A stretch of 64,000 bases of DNA, taken from Pholis gunnellus. Taxonomy: Eukaryota > Chordata > Actinopteri > Perciformes > Pholidae. The position numbers and the translations under genes were made by a program. Of this stretch, positions 49,761 to 62,970 are shown one piece after another. The notes under the pieces were generated by a model. The model did not search any database. It worked only from the letters and a program-made list of their open reading frames with translations, and was not told where the DNA came from. Location of the stretch: the NCBI GenBank assembly GCA_910591455.2, contig OU342819.1, positions 8,889,742-8,953,741 on the forward strand, given 5' to 3'. Each line of letters starts with the position of its first letter. The first letter of the stretch is position 1.

Positions 49761-50202
49761 CTCTTATACTAGGATGGGTTATATGCAAAGGCAAACTCCA
49801 TTGTGCTGTGCCGTGTACAATTATTATATCCCGAAAATCTTTTAAAAGTTTTCTCCAGACATGGCAAAGTCAGTAGGCCTACATCTTAAGCTGAAAGTTG
49901 AATTACGTTCACATATCATGATGATTTTATGTTTAACTACAGCTGTCACATACATTTTGTGGCGTAAATACATACCTGTGAATTATAGTGGTCTAACGGT
50001 ATAAAGTAACACTAAATGGAAATACTCAGTACATTTACATCTTAATTGTACCTCATTACAGAACCTGAGCAAACTAAACGTTTGTTACGCCCGGCCTATA
50101 GGGGAAACCTAAGCGCAGCATAAAACCGGGTCTCCCTCTTTCCCCCTGTCCCAATAATGACCAGTGCTGCCGTACAGTCCACCATATTGGCCAAAATATG
50201 GC

Positions 50203-50204
<2 letters not shown>

Positions 50205-50282
<78 letters not shown>
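50205..50282. repeat. (GA)n microsatellite
   Basis: About 39 uninterrupted AG units, the longest GA array in the window. Confidence 0.98.
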
Positions 50283-50284
<2 letters not shown>

Positions 50285-51129
50285 GTCCCGTCTAATCAGT
50301 CCCCAGGCCAATCACCTGCAACGCAACAGATCAAAACACAGAAACAAGTTAAACAGCACCACCCTCAGGCCGGGAGGTAAACAGCGTTCATGTTTCAACA
50401 TATCTTATGACGCTCTTAATCAGTGAGGTGATCCATGCTACCGTTTACAGTTGGAATTGGACTAGAAACTTTTCATCCAGCAACATTCCAAATAGTAGAA
50501 ATAGTGCTCTGAGGTGATGAGACAAAAGACCACATAGAAACCTTACAATTAGCTGGCTTTGCCAATGAAGTTGCAACCACTGACAGGATGACAGAATCGG
50601 ACAATGGAGCAATTTTAGAGACACGTTGACGTATGAGGAAAAAGCTGAGATGGGGCTCAGTCTTAAATCAGGCAGTCAGGAAAAAAAGGCTTTTTAGTAG
50701 CAGTAGTGAAGAACAAGTACCTTCTCTCAAAGCGCGCTGTCTCTAGCAGGTCTTTGTCTGGGCGAGAAGGGTCATGGGAATCTCTGCTACACTTTTCTGA
50801 CACCTTGCCGCTCTTTGATAGAGCGAAGCAAACAGCTACTGACCGTCTCAGCAGGACAAATGACACTGCAGATATTTCTGAGGAGCGGCAGAAGAAGCAA
50901 ACCAGACGGTGACGGAGGTTGTGCTGATGCGTGTAAAAACAGATCTGTGGACTTGGATAAGTTATGACACGTGTAGCGGTTTTTGAGCTGCAACATGAAA
51001 ATAAACGCTCAATTGTGCGTTTTTTTTTTTTTTGTTGGTGGATGGTGGGCAGAATATTTGGAGAGTGTTGGAGATAATGATCCTTGGGAACTTTCACCAG
51101 CCCTCCCATGCTCATTGTTGGGCCTATTA

Positions 51130-51269
51130 CTTAATAATCGAGCGATGCTTTATTGATCATTATATGGTCCCTCTGCCCCTCACCTCGAGTCAGTTCAGAG
51201 CACGGGGCTGAACAACGTGTCCTCCTGCATGAGTGATGGCTCTCTAATAACTGAGCCACCCAGCTGCCT
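51130..51269 (-). repeat. possible tRNA-derived SINE fragment (minus strand)
   Basis: On the minus strand the end reads GGCAGCTGGGTGGCTCAG, then TTATTAGAG, resembling a tRNA acceptor and box A. The remainder (cctcacctcgagtcag and neighbours on +) looks like a dispersed repeat body. There is no recognisable box B or target duplication. Confidence 0.4.
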
Positions 51270-54070
51270 GTAATATCAAAGCGGGGACCGTGAGAGTGCG
51301 AGACTTGAATCTCTATCGTTTGCTGCACATTAAGCTCCAATTTGTTTGTCTGCACTCAACGATGACAGCTGGCCGACCCATCTCGCATCGACGGCAGCGT
51401 GGTATCATCGGTGAGTTTGAGCGCTTTGACGGAGGGGGCACTGGTGGGGCCATCATTTGCGTGAGGAGCATAAAGAGGTGTGTGTGTGTGTGGCTGTGTG
51501 TGGCTGTGGGTGTGTGTGTGTGCACGCACATATTCCTACGATGTACCTGTGCTTATAACCAGGACACAAACGCACACATACACAAACATGCAATGAATTT
51601 TCCCCTGGAAGTGGTAATACCAGACAACTCATCATTTGAAGAGTATTTAGTTACCATGGCAACGCACACTGTTGCTCGGGCCAAGGGGCCCGGTGGGGAA
51701 TGGATGATCACTGAGTGTGTGTGTGTGTGTGTGCTTTGTTTTGTTTGTTCGAAGGAGATATTGATGAGGGACGTGCATGTGTCACATCAAGGCTGCATGT
51801 GATACGGTTGAGCTTTTGCCAGATGTGTCTGTGCGATGAGGAGAGAGGAAAAAAGAACAAAGAGTAACTGAAATATTAAGGTGAAGAGGACGGGACAGAT
51901 GGATACAACCGTACGTGTCAGCTGGGGTCCACTTCAAACTGGGTGTTTATTAACGTGACTATGTACAGTATTTGTGCTGTTTTGTGAGCTGGTGTGTTGT
52001 TTGACACTACCTGCATTACCACAATATGCTAATGGCCAGTTGACACATTGCTGTCAATTGAGGTTCAATTGGGCCCGAGCTGTCCAGGTAAAGGCGGTGT
52101 CCTTAATGCGAAGCACACATCTCATTTCTCAGCAGAAATACAGGTAGAAGAACTTTGATTTAAAAATGATAAAGTTTAGAGTTGCAAAGGAGCTTTCCAA
52201 TATTCTAAAAGACAGAGATAAAAAAGTTACATTAGAATCTGAAGGTTAGCTTCCTGAGCGCAGTGCTCGTTTTTCTAGCGTCGATCCGTCTCATAAAGTT
52301 AGATTACTTAAAAATTTCAGACACAATGTCCCGTTGAGTCCGGATGATTAATCGATGCTACTTTTACTGAAGTTTTACTTTAGGTTTTACAGAAAAGATA
52401 GTCCCCAAAAACACTGTTAGCTGCATACCACCAGAGGTAAGTGGGAAAGGGTTTGCTTTGACATTTAGGGCGGACCAATCCTTTGTGCTAATGTGTCGAA
52501 TCATCCTCCACCATTAATAAGTCATTGATAATGCAAAGTCAATGCAGGCCTACCTGTAAAAGAAGACAGGTAGCTAGGTAGATATGAGTCAATACCACTA
52601 TCAGCCCTCTGCAGGAAATGAACAATGTTTCCTTCATGCACCTTTTGATTTATAAGATGACATTTTGCTGCACAGCAGTTCCTCATCTATTTCACCCCAT
52701 GCCCATTCACAAGCAAACTTACCTCTCTGAAGGAAATTCTATGCTACCAGTCATCTTCATTTGTTATTGCATTGAATTGTATGACTTTGAGTTGGGCCAC
52801 TGTCCTGACATAGAAAAGGTGCTTTACTGCTGGCTTCAGGGGTCAAAATGATAATGAAGTGTCAGAGTGTTAATTATATTCTATATGTATAGAATAAAAG
52901 TTTACTGCTCTCAAATGTTTAGTGGGCAGTTTGTCCATATCGATACGTACACACACACACACACCGACAGCAGCCTAATATGCATGCAAGAACACTAACT
53001 TAGACACACAGTCAATATCTGACACCTATTCATAACCTTTAAATATGAGCAAATAAGGCCTCTCACACAGGGAGACAGACGCACACACACTGCTGCTTCC
53101 TGTAATCAATGGCTATAAATCAGAGCACAGACACACACATACAGGGACTCAAACACACACACACAGGGACAGCAAAATGACACTCGGTTCCAGCGGGACC
53201 AACCCGTGCGTACGGTTGATCTAAGAAAATGTATTCATAACCTTTTTATATGAGCGGACATGCAAAACACACATGAGACAAACACATACACACCCCCAAA
53301 AGCCTGCCATCGTCTGTGATTGATGAGCCTATTGATGTTCCATATGGTTCATCTCTGGGGTTACGACCTAATGTATTGATTCGAGACTGTGTGTGTGTGT
53401 GAGCCTTTTGTGCACGTTTTGCATCTGTTATGCATTAAAATGAATTTGTAGGTCTGATTTTTTTTTTTTTTGCGAGGCAGTCGGTCGTGATGCATGTGTT
53501 TTCGGGTGCATGTGTTGTGCATCTGTCTGTCATGAATGTGCGTGTTTGAGGTGTGTGTGTCTGACCTTCTGTCATTGATTACAGGCAGGGCGTGATTGGA
53601 ATAATTGCTTTTGTGAGGGCTTGTCCCTGAGGCGTTCAGTACCTCGCCGGAATCCAACACAAACCTCGTATGAGATGTTTGACGTTTTGACAAGTGCTTT
53701 GAACAGTAGTGAAGTTTGAATGACGTACTAAAAATACCCTAGTTGAAACCGTTATTAAAGCTCCACTGGACAAAGTTTGCATGTTTTTTTAAGATTGCAT
53801 CGGTGTGATATTTAATCTAACTGAGATTACAGTTGTCAAATGAATTTGTGTCGTTGTGTAGAGTTACTGAGAGAACCTTTCTCCTGCACACATGAAGCGA
53901 GGAATAGCAGGTCATAATATGAAGTAAGGCGGCCAGTGTGCAGTCTAATCATGTCATGTAAGACGATTTCTGAACCCTGATGGTTCAAATAGCCTTTAAG
54001 TCTCCTGCAAAAAACGCAGCTTGCGCCACATCAGTGGTCTTCGGTTATTTTGCAAGGGACTATCGTTAAA

Positions 54071-54310
54071 TACTAGCGGTGGAACGGTTCACAACATCAC
54101 GGTTTGGTATGTACCTTGGTTTTGGGGGTCACAGTTCGGTGCAGCAGGGAAAGCAACATATTAATAATTAATATATTTTACACAGCGCTACCAGGGGAGG
54201 GGTCAGATCAAGACGACTCACTGACCCTAAATGACGCGGCCAGAAAAGAGTTCCTTCGGTACCTCGCCCAGAAAAGGGGAAACCTTATTGTTGCGCTTGT
54301 TTGTACGCGC
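54071..54310 (+). repeat. dispersed repeat fragment (ggaacggttcac family)
   Basis: The start, tagcggtggaacggttcac, followed by cacggtttggtatgtacctt and tttgggggtcacagttcggt, is familiar from short DNA-transposon-like repeats in fish. The downstream part (54185-54310) is open for about 40 codons on +, but I do not recognise the protein. Confidence 0.4.
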
Positions 54311-55089
54311 TAGGCTCAAAGAAATGACTCATTTCTACACACGTGAAGACAAATGGTAGCGGTGCTCAAGCACTTAAACCATAATGCTTTATTTCAGTTT
54401 TATTCAGGTTTTATTTCGTTCCAATAATTGACACATTCAGGTGATGCCGTCATGAATTTAATGTTAAATTAAGTGTATCAACAGATGTCCCCGACTTCAG
54501 GGGAACAGTGTCGGTTTGACTCAAATCGATGTCAGTTGAGCTCGACTTACCAAGCTAACCGGGCTCAGAATGCCGGGGTGAACAAATGTCACCAGAGCGT
54601 TGACATCAGCAGGTGCAATCTATGGATACTTTCTTGAAACAATGTGCTGTTTTAACTCCTAAATCATAAAATGTCTTCTAATAAACTTTTGTTGTTTATA
54701 CAAATCTAAAATAACTCTTTTTACAGTTGTATTGCAAAGCAGATAACATTACTACAGAAAACACAACAGGACACACGGCAATTAGGCTGTTTCCCACTGA
54801 TGTGTATTTATAAAACAGTATGATGGGAAAACAATTACAAACAAAGTGTGTATTTTTTTTACCCCTTTTCTCTGTTTTGTTGTTCTTGCGGGGACATTTG
54901 GACCCTGCATGGTGCTGAAAACACTTCACGTACACATAAGCTTTCACAGAAACACAATGCTGCAGCTGGAGATCAGTGGCCACATACACTATAGCATTGC
55001 CTCAAGCCAATATCTACCTTTGTTGTTCCCCTCTTTAGATTCTTTCTGCTGAGTTTGCAAATTAACAGCCACACACACATTTATTAAAA

Positions 55090-55091
<2 letters not shown>

Positions 55092-55128
<37 letters not shown>
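55092..55128. repeat. (CA)n microsatellite
   Basis: About 18 CA units followed by CATACA variants. Confidence 0.95.
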
Positions 55129-55133
<5 letters not shown>

Positions 55134-55530
55134 ATACACATACACACAAAAGAAAAACAGCAACTAGGGTTTAAACTTTCCAGCAATTGCAGATTTTTGA
55201 CTCTAAGAGAATTAGAAAGTTTAGGAACATTTTCACAGAAGACAGCAAAACCAAGCCGAAAAAAAACAAACAAAATAGACATAAAATCTATGGACACACC
55301 ACTTAAGTGGACCCACATTTAGCATGTCAACACGGACCTTTCGAGACCATTAAAGTCTGTACCAAATGTAATCAATTCACAGTTTAAACAACCAACCAAT
55401 CAATTTATCACATAACCTGTTACTGTTCACAGTGTGCATATACAGTATATATACATGGTTTAAACAATCTTATCAATTTTCTCTCTTTCATGCTTTGTCA
55501 GAGATTGCTGTGGGGGGAAAAAAAAGACCC

Positions 55531-55575
55531 AAACTATTTTCATTTCAAACAAGTCAATGGTTAGAAATTCTGCTG
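55531..55575 (+). repeat. 45-bp exact direct repeat, copy 1
   Basis: The segment from aaactattttcatttc to aaattctgctg is identical to 56195-56239. Confidence 0.95.
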
Positions 55576-56194
55576 TCGTTTTTTCACTCTCCTCCGTTCG
55601 ATGCTTGAGGACAAAACTAATAACTTACCTTTCTGCTCCAAGCTCGCCTGTTGATTTAGCAGCTCATAGATTCTATAATGTACACTTTCTAGAGGAGGGT
55701 TGAATTGGATTTTGAGGGAATGTTAAATACAATGCACGCCAAGGTAAAAGAAAGACAGCCAGTCGATCCCTTTTGAGGAGATGGCGGCAAGATGCCTGGC
55801 TAGTAGTACGCAAGCATTGCTGATTACCATCCGGACCACATCTAAACATCTTTTTATGTTTCTGTCAGCATGTCATGATGTCAGCCCTTACACATGTTGC
55901 TGCCTCAGCTGTCAGCAGCCTGGAAAAAAGGAGCTGATAAAAAGAAAAGCGAAGGCTTTGGAATGTAAATAGGCATGGAGTCTGGTGGACTGGTAGCATC
56001 ACTCACAAACCCAGAGAGTAAATGAATAGCTTGTGTATTAGACGAAGACATAGAAAGTTATTTATATTGTAGGTGTGACAGTTGAGGAGTAACGTATTTG
56101 TCTCGTCTTCTTGTACAATTTAGGAAAATAAAAGTATGAAATTAAATAATGGACACTAGTGTTAAGTATGTTATGTTAAGTATTTATTTGACAG

Positions 56195-56239
56195 AAACTA
56201 TTTTCATTTCAAACAAGTCAATGGTTAGAAATTCTGCTG
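56195..56239 (+). repeat. 45-bp exact direct repeat, copy 2
   Basis: Identical to 55531-55575 at an offset of 664 bp. The flanks differ on both sides. Confidence 0.95.
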
Positions 56240-56970
56240 AAATTCTGATTCTGACGGATTAATGTAGCCAGGCGCTAGCTTTACCAAGCATTAGCTTTAA
56301 AATAGCGTTATCAAGGGCTTGGCTGCAGTGATCCATCACAAAATGGAGAGAAGATAGACAGACAGATCTATCTGTTACGTCTCTTTGTAATTCAACTTAA
56401 CGGGAAGGGTATTTCTGTACGTTGTGTTTGTTGTTAAATTAGAACCTGTAACTGTGCAGTTGCTTATCTCCGCATCCGTCTCATTCTCTGTGTCGTTATA
56501 CTCTACCTTCGCCATTTTTACCCAAAATTCCAAATCCCTAAATTGAAAACTGAATTCCCACCCAATAATATCCAAACAGTTGAATATTTAGGTCCTGCCC
56601 TAATTGGTATGGTCATTAACTCAACTCAGGTGGGTAGTAACGAGGATATGAGAAAGTGAAACACTTTTAATAAGTTAATGGATTTTAGTAGAAGAGCTTG
56701 TGTCTGTCCTCATACTCATGTGTACTGTTGCTTGTAATAGTGACGGTCATTGATTATTAAGGGATATTGATATTTTTTTTATAATATTAAACACAAGTTA
56801 TTATAGCGCACAGACTCAGACTTACTTGAGAGAAGCTCTGATTTAAAATCTATTTAATTTAATTATTTTTTCACTCCTAATGTGTCACAAATTACAAATC
56901 CATTTCCATTGCTCTGGCCAATGTCATAAATATCTTTTATCTTCAAGGCTAGAGCCAGCAACTACTTAAT

Positions 56971-56971
<1 letters not shown>

Positions 56972-57013
<42 letters not shown>

Positions 57014-57120
57014 ACGTGTGCATGCATATACATTTGTATTCTTCTCTTTCAGCATATAATTTATTGCACGGCATCAGAGGTCCTGATTATGCATCTACCT
57101 CCGGTTGTTACATAATTGAT

Positions 57121-57158
<38 letters not shown>

Positions 57159-57205
57159 CACTCACTCACACACACACACGCACACACACACACACACACA
57201 CACAC
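56972..57205. repeat. (TG)n and (CA)n pair
   Basis: (TG)n at 56972-57010 and an interrupted (CA)n at 57126-57205 on the same strand, about 115 bp apart. Complementary arrays could pair as long hairpin arms. Confidence 0.93.
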
Positions 57206-58819
57206 GCACATGCAGAGGAAGTAATCTGTTTGCTACATTAAAGCTATTTGGGTCCTGCTAGAGTGTGGCGCTCTAAGAATGGCAGTGTTGATCCATCAGA
57301 TGCCCAGTTGTTTGGTTCCCACAGCTTTTGTCACACAGGGCTAATATTTGTTTCCCACTAAGACGTGACATTGGTGCTAATGCATGGGTTGACCGGCACA
57401 CTGTCGGCAGATAATTCATAATGATCACATCAGCAATGCCTCGCCCACAGGGATGATGCAGCGTTTGATAGTCCTGGGATTAACTGGACATTTCCTTTTG
57501 TCCTGTTGTGAAATTCAGAAAACACTGGCGATACTTCTCAGCCAGGTGCGCCAGTTTACAGTCTACAAACTAGAGGGCTTGAGTCTATTTGTATTCTCAA
57601 CTCGTATCGACACACCTCATATCATCCGAGCAAATTCCGGCTCCTTCTCTCCGGCCATCGTGTTTGTGGTGCTTAGGTGGTGGACAGAACCACACAGACG
57701 TGTTTTTGTACCTGTAGCTATTTCACGACAAAACAATAAGCGAAGAGATGATGAACTTCACCCGTGCACGACACTTTAAGCCCTGGAGTGAGTGTGTGTC
57801 TGTGGTAGCACTATATCATAATTATCTTAGGAGTAGGACTATGCTTGTTTTGATGGATTTTGAATGTGTGTCGCTTAATGTCTATATTAACTCAGGAATG
57901 CCGAATCTCCCGCCGCCACACCATTTGTAATAGACTTTTGAATGTCTTTTAGTTTGGACCTGAGAGTAGAGGGCTGTGAAGGGAAGTTTTGAGACATATA
58001 TTGAATTGTAACAGCACTCGGTCTAACATTAAACACAATCTAAATGTGGAGGCGTGAGGGCGAGACCTTGCAACAATAACTTGTTGACTTCTTGTCCTCT
58101 CTCTGTTGAGTTTATGTGAACTTCTGTGTTTTTGTGGAAACACTCTCACATTCCAAAAGCATGCAAATCAAGTGAACTGGACACTCCAAATTGCCCTTTG
58201 GCGTGAAAGTGAGTCGATCTGTGTCAATCTCTGTTGGTTCTGTGATTGGCTGGTGACCCGTCCAAGATGTCATGGTGCACTCCATTCAGCGCATACTGAG
58301 AGAGGCTGTCTGCTTAATCCTTTGAGACAATCCTTTTCCACTGCAATGAATTGTTGCAACAGGAGAATCGAAGAATGTTGCTGGAATCCTGAAGCTTTAG
58401 AAATAGCAGTTGGCAATGTTAAAACTTGAAGTAAAATCTATGAATAGCAATGGATTAAAACTCGACTAATCCAGCTTTACCTCACAAACGTCACCAGATG
58501 AAAAGTGAAAATAGGAAATAAATCAAAGGAGGGCGGGGCGAAATCTCTGATGAATAATATCTCTATTTTCTCGCTATATGCCTTTTGATGTGTGTGATCA
58601 TAACACCGTGAAGTGAACTATTGTAAATCTTGAAGTGACACAGCTGGTATATGATGTTTTGAAATTCCACATAAGAACGTCCTGATAGTGACACTCTGAG
58701 ATGGTTTTATTTTTTGAAAGTACAGTTTGCAGTCTTTAAGTTTTCTGAAATATAAATAATTGTATTTATTGTTCGATATTTATTTTAGTTTTATTCATTT
58801 TTTTGAGAATTTTTTTTGT

Positions 58820-58965
58820 GTGTCATTTCTGCTGTATTTGATAGTGAGAGAGACAGACAGGCAGGTGAGAGAGAGGGGATGACATGCAGCCAGGAGCCTT
58901 GGACCGGACTCGGACCCGGTCCCACTGCAGTCAGGACCTTAATGGTCCCTGCTACCCAGTGATTT
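58820..58965 (-). repeat. tRNA-type SINE fragment (minus strand)
   Basis: The + strand contains gagagaggggatgacatgca followed by ggaccggactcggacccgg. The latter is the reverse complement of a tRNA box B-like sequence. This arrangement (purine-rich lead, gacatgcag, reversed box B) is a common dispersed repeat in fish genomes. The copy is degenerate and truncated at the box A side. Confidence 0.5.
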
Positions 58966-60343
58966 TGATCTATTTATTTAGTCATTATTGAAAGACTGAT
59001 TGACTTGTTGAATGAATGTGAAATTGCCGGAAGGTTGCTTTTATTTTGACATCAGTTCTCACCCGCTCTTACCGTAATGCCAAGTAAATACAAAACATTG
59101 TGGTTGCCAGTTTGTCTTTTTCAAGTGGAGGATCTTTCATTACCATTTCCTCACGTATAAACTTGCATTGGCACTTTACTTCTTTCACTCTCTCCAGGCT
59201 CATACAACTTTGCTTGCTGTGGAAACAATTGACACATCTAAAACCCTTTCACTGAGATAAATATGTTTTGAGAGCTTACTTTTTTCCACTGTTAAATTGT
59301 AAGTGGCAAATACTCTCCAAACTATCCAGTATCTTGTATTTTGGAACGAAAGCGCTTTGATGGTTAGATCCCAAATTTTACTTCCCAGTTTGTTTAACAT
59401 TGTGCTAAGCTAACTAAACAGCTGCGTATTAACCCTAACTGAATGGTTCATTTCGTGATGACCAGCTTTTTATCCCCAGCTGGCATACCTTCAGATACAG
59501 TTCAAGCATGTGATCAGTCAGATGTTGGAGCATTTCATAGAACTTTGCACAAATAAATTGATGTTAGATTTAAAAAGCTGTGCTTTAAGTTTGTTTGCGT
59601 GGTACAATTGTATTATGAATCATTTTGTCCCAACTTTTTTGCATGTATTCATTTTCTGTCTCCCTTCTGTCCATGTCTTGTCCGTGTTTAACACTCAGTT
59701 TTAATGAGAGCGTTGTGTGCACTGGCTATTAGAGCTAAAGACTGAATGAGTAGTGTTGCCAGAGTTGATGTTGTTGAGTTGATTGCGTTTCCAGATCACA
59801 CTCAGAACAGAGTTAATCAGAGCTCAGGGTCAAATACAAGGTCTGCTCCGGTAGTACTGGACTGCCTGGTGCGTGAATAATTTGTGTATAATGTAGCATA
59901 TATTATTCCTGGGATTGTCATTGAAGAATGCATGCTTTTTTTTTCTTTCATCCGCGCCCTCGTTGACCGTCATTGTACACACATTGACCTCTGGGCGCTG
60001 GCCTGAAGACTCGATCTTTTGATTGTCGGCTGTCTGAAGCAGTTTGGCATTAATTGTCCGGGTCATGGTTAAGTTACATCAACAACACTCGTAACTTAAT
60101 TTAACAAGGGCAAGCCTGTGGTTACGCGCCCTTCCATTGAACCTTAAATGGTAAAGATCTTTCATATGTATGTCAAAATAAAGGAAATATTGTTATGAAG
60201 GATGTTGACTAAAACTTTGCCAAACACTGTTTATAGATGTATTTCAGTGTGATGAGTCACACTCTTTGTCAGATACAAACATAGAGTGAGAGTAAGTATC
60301 TTCTTCAGTTTTTCTCACATCCAATTGGTATGAAAATCAACAT

Positions 60344-60706
60344 ATGGTGAAGTTCAAAAAGAGACATTCAGGTCATCTATTATGCCTTCCTCTATGCTTC
60401 GTCCTTAATTTGTTTAAAAATATATATTTTAAAGGAGAGATGGCTTCCTGTTCCCATGCTGATGCTGCCCTTGAACTGCACATTGATGTTGGGTCAACTC
60501 CTGCTCTATTTGTCCTGCTTTCTGAGTTGGCAGTAGTGACCGCTGCTATGGCATGTTGCCCTTCAACAAATGTTTTAGTTGGTGACATCCAAACTGAGGG
60601 CCGAGTCACACCAGAGAGTGTTGCAGGTCAACTAATGAATATGCGTGTCCTCCTTAGACAGCTGTTGGAGCGAGTAGCTGAGATGTATAACTTGGCTTAT
60701 AGGTGA
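60344..60706 (+). other. unassigned 120-codon open frame
   Basis: From MASCSHADAALELHIDVG onward the translation has mixed, protein-like composition, including a stretch ending VAGQLMNMRVLLRQLLERVA and MYNLAYR that could form an amphipathic helix. The frame's stop overlaps a donor-like AG/GTGAAG at 60701-60708. I do not recognise the protein, no acceptor or partner exon is evident, and the first 35 codons look non-coding. It may be a chance frame, a transposon remnant or a lone exon. Confidence 0.15.
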
Positions 60707-62499
60707 AGTTACCTGGTAAATGCAAAGTGTAGGACTATTGATTAAGGAATAATTAAAATCAACAGTGGTTTATATGTTATGATTTAATAAAGTATGAAAC
60801 ATAAAATGAATGTGCATTCCTAAAAGCTACCAGACTCAATTTTACAAGATAATATCCAAACACATCATGATAACGTTAAAATACTACTTTTTGCTTAATA
60901 GAGATTGAATGGATCATAATGTTGGTCAATGCAAGCTCTGTCAACGGTAGCTGTTAGCTCATTATGTAGCTAAGCAGACAGCACAGTTTAACACAGATCT
61001 TTGTCAGTTACAATGTGTTATCAGGAATCTTCAACAAGAAAGCATCAAATCACATATTTCTACAGATTATCAGCTGATTCCCGAATAAGGATCACATGTA
61101 TTTTTCATTTGCCTGATCCGACATCTACATGAGGCATTCCACTTACTCAGAATTTACTTTCTAAAAGCAGGTGTTGCTTACAAGGAAGAGAGGAACGGTT
61201 CCATGACAGAGCATATTATACCCCAGTATCACCCTGACCTGTTGCATCACAGGGCATAGAGTTTCATTTGACCCAGTTAGATCGAGCTCAGCCTCAGAGG
61301 ACAGTCTTACCACTGGGAATGAAATTCAACAATCGAGGACCTTCAAGCAGAATTCAACTCAATGGGTGATATTATAAAGGAAAGTTTGCCCCGGGTGAGG
61401 GAACACTGCTTCTATAACCAACAGAGAACATTTTCACAAGGGAGAAACAGTGCTTGCATTTTTCTCCCCAGTTTCAGGTTTAATTGAATGAATTGCCGGA
61501 TAGCCCAAGCTATCGTCATCTAACGCTAGGTTACAAAGCAGAGGTAACAATTCCAGAGCCTCGCTGAGATATTTGTGCACCAACTAGTGTTCGCTGATGT
61601 CCTATACATCACACCTGGGTTGGGGGTGCTGACCTAACAATATTGTTTACTCGAAAACACGGTCTTAAAGGTCTTTCAGGCAGAATTGAAAGGCCTACAA
61701 TGGGAGCAACAAGTGGCTGCAGCCTCTCCATTGTGCTTGTTCAATCGGTGATGGAGAGACATGCTTTGATTGGGGACTATTTTTTGATGATTGTCTTCTA
61801 CAAACCACTGCATTATCAGGTTGTGCTTGCTTTTATTCTGTACACAATTTAAAAAAACGTATTTATCACATTGGTTTGTTGAAGGAAGGTGGTCCAGTTG
61901 GTCGGTAAGATGCTTCTGTGGTTATTGTATAATTTAGTAGACTGGAAGCCTTGAAAGGAGGAATATTTTCTGTTTCTCTGTAGCTTTAATGTTAGACTTG
62001 TCTCTGACAAAGATAACATCAGCAATGTGTCAAGAGGAACCACCACAAACACGGCTTCAATGTTTTCAAAGTTGATGCTGTTGAACACAATACTCCTATT
62101 ATTACCCTAACAACCTTATACTTTCTTGTTTTGGAATTGTAAATGGCCTTGTGTTTAATAATCATGATTTACTCCAATTTTATGATTTTCTCTTTTGAAA
62201 TGGTTTTGTAAATGATGAAGTTGAAATTGTAATCCATATCTGATTGCTTGTGTGAGCCAAATAAAATGCGTTTTGACACTAGACTTGATGACTGGTATGG
62301 AGACAAGTCCCTAAAGTTCGATGAATTTGTTTCTATAACTTGGCTGGTTCTAAGAACCAAATCTTTTAATTCAGTCTCTTTTTATCCTTTAATCATTCTG
62401 TCATTCTTTGATCTTGGAGACACATTTCATGTCTACCTTTTTAAGGACTTGGTAACACGGACAGTTCTTTAGAAGGACTTATGGTTTATTGTTATGGAT

Positions 62500-62592
62500 A
62501 CGTGTGCAGTAGCAATGCATTCTTTCATAAAACATTTATTGTGATGCCCAGGTTTTGTCTTCTCCCCATTTACGTGTAATACATTACTTATT
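62500..62592 (+). repeat. diverged direct repeat of about 90 bp, copy 1
   Basis: Shares gcagtagcaa, gcatt, tttattgtgatgcc, aggttttgtcttctcccca and acttatt with 63801-63893 in the same order and orientation, with scattered substitutions and small indels. Confidence 0.85.
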
Positions 62593-62890
62593 TGTAATTT
62601 ACATTTTGGAAAACAAATGTACTGTACCTGCACAAAGGTAGCCATCGCTACACATTGTAGTGCTTTTGTATGTTTGTGTTTTTGTTTAGAGGCCAGTTTT
62701 CAGCTGATCGGTCATGACTGGGGTCCCCAGGCCGGTCAGTGTCACAGATCTTTTTGCCTTTCACATTGACACACGTGAGCTGCCGCCCACAGCATGGCAC
62801 ACAGCAGCACAGTGAGTAACTTCACAGCCACACACACGCCACACATGTTGTCAGTGTGGACGTTCTTCAGTGCGAGTGAAGATGACGTGA

Positions 62891-62970
62891 AGCTCGCAAT
62901 TTGTCACAACTGCTGTGGGGCACCACCGTAGAACGTCTGGAACAACTAACTTATTATGTTGTAATTCATT
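62891..62970 (+). pseudogene. possible BED-zinc-finger remnant of a hAT transposase
   Basis: The + strand reads LAICHNC and, after a one-frame shift, RTSGTTNLL. A CX2C pair followed by a TTNL motif is typical of BED fingers in hAT transposases. A stop and a frameshift interrupt it and the histidine ligands are not clear. This is a suggestion, not a firm call. Confidence 0.25.

Larger units (their letters stand above)
37406..50000. other. intergenic region downstream of trps1, proximal part
   Basis: No exon with recognisable protein similarity was found on either strand. The contents are microsatellites (GTCT near 39.05 kb; TG/CA near 39.2, 40.45, 44.6, 48.1 and 49.1 kb), purine/pyrimidine-skewed blocks (45.66-46.2 kb, 47.9-48.05 kb), a teleost dispersed repeat near 44.2 kb, a hAT transposase fossil at 46.4-47.0 kb and a tRNA-type SINE near 49.6 kb. 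Stretches 37430-38690, 39760-40250, 41060-44100 and 47000-47850 hold nothing I can name. In mammals TRPS1 also borders a large gene-poor interval, so an empty flank is expected. Confidence 0.7.

Noticed and set aside
62248..62472. 74-codon open frame near 62.3 kb
   Set aside because: AT-rich with no recognisable motif, no splice context and no repeat-encoded protein signature.
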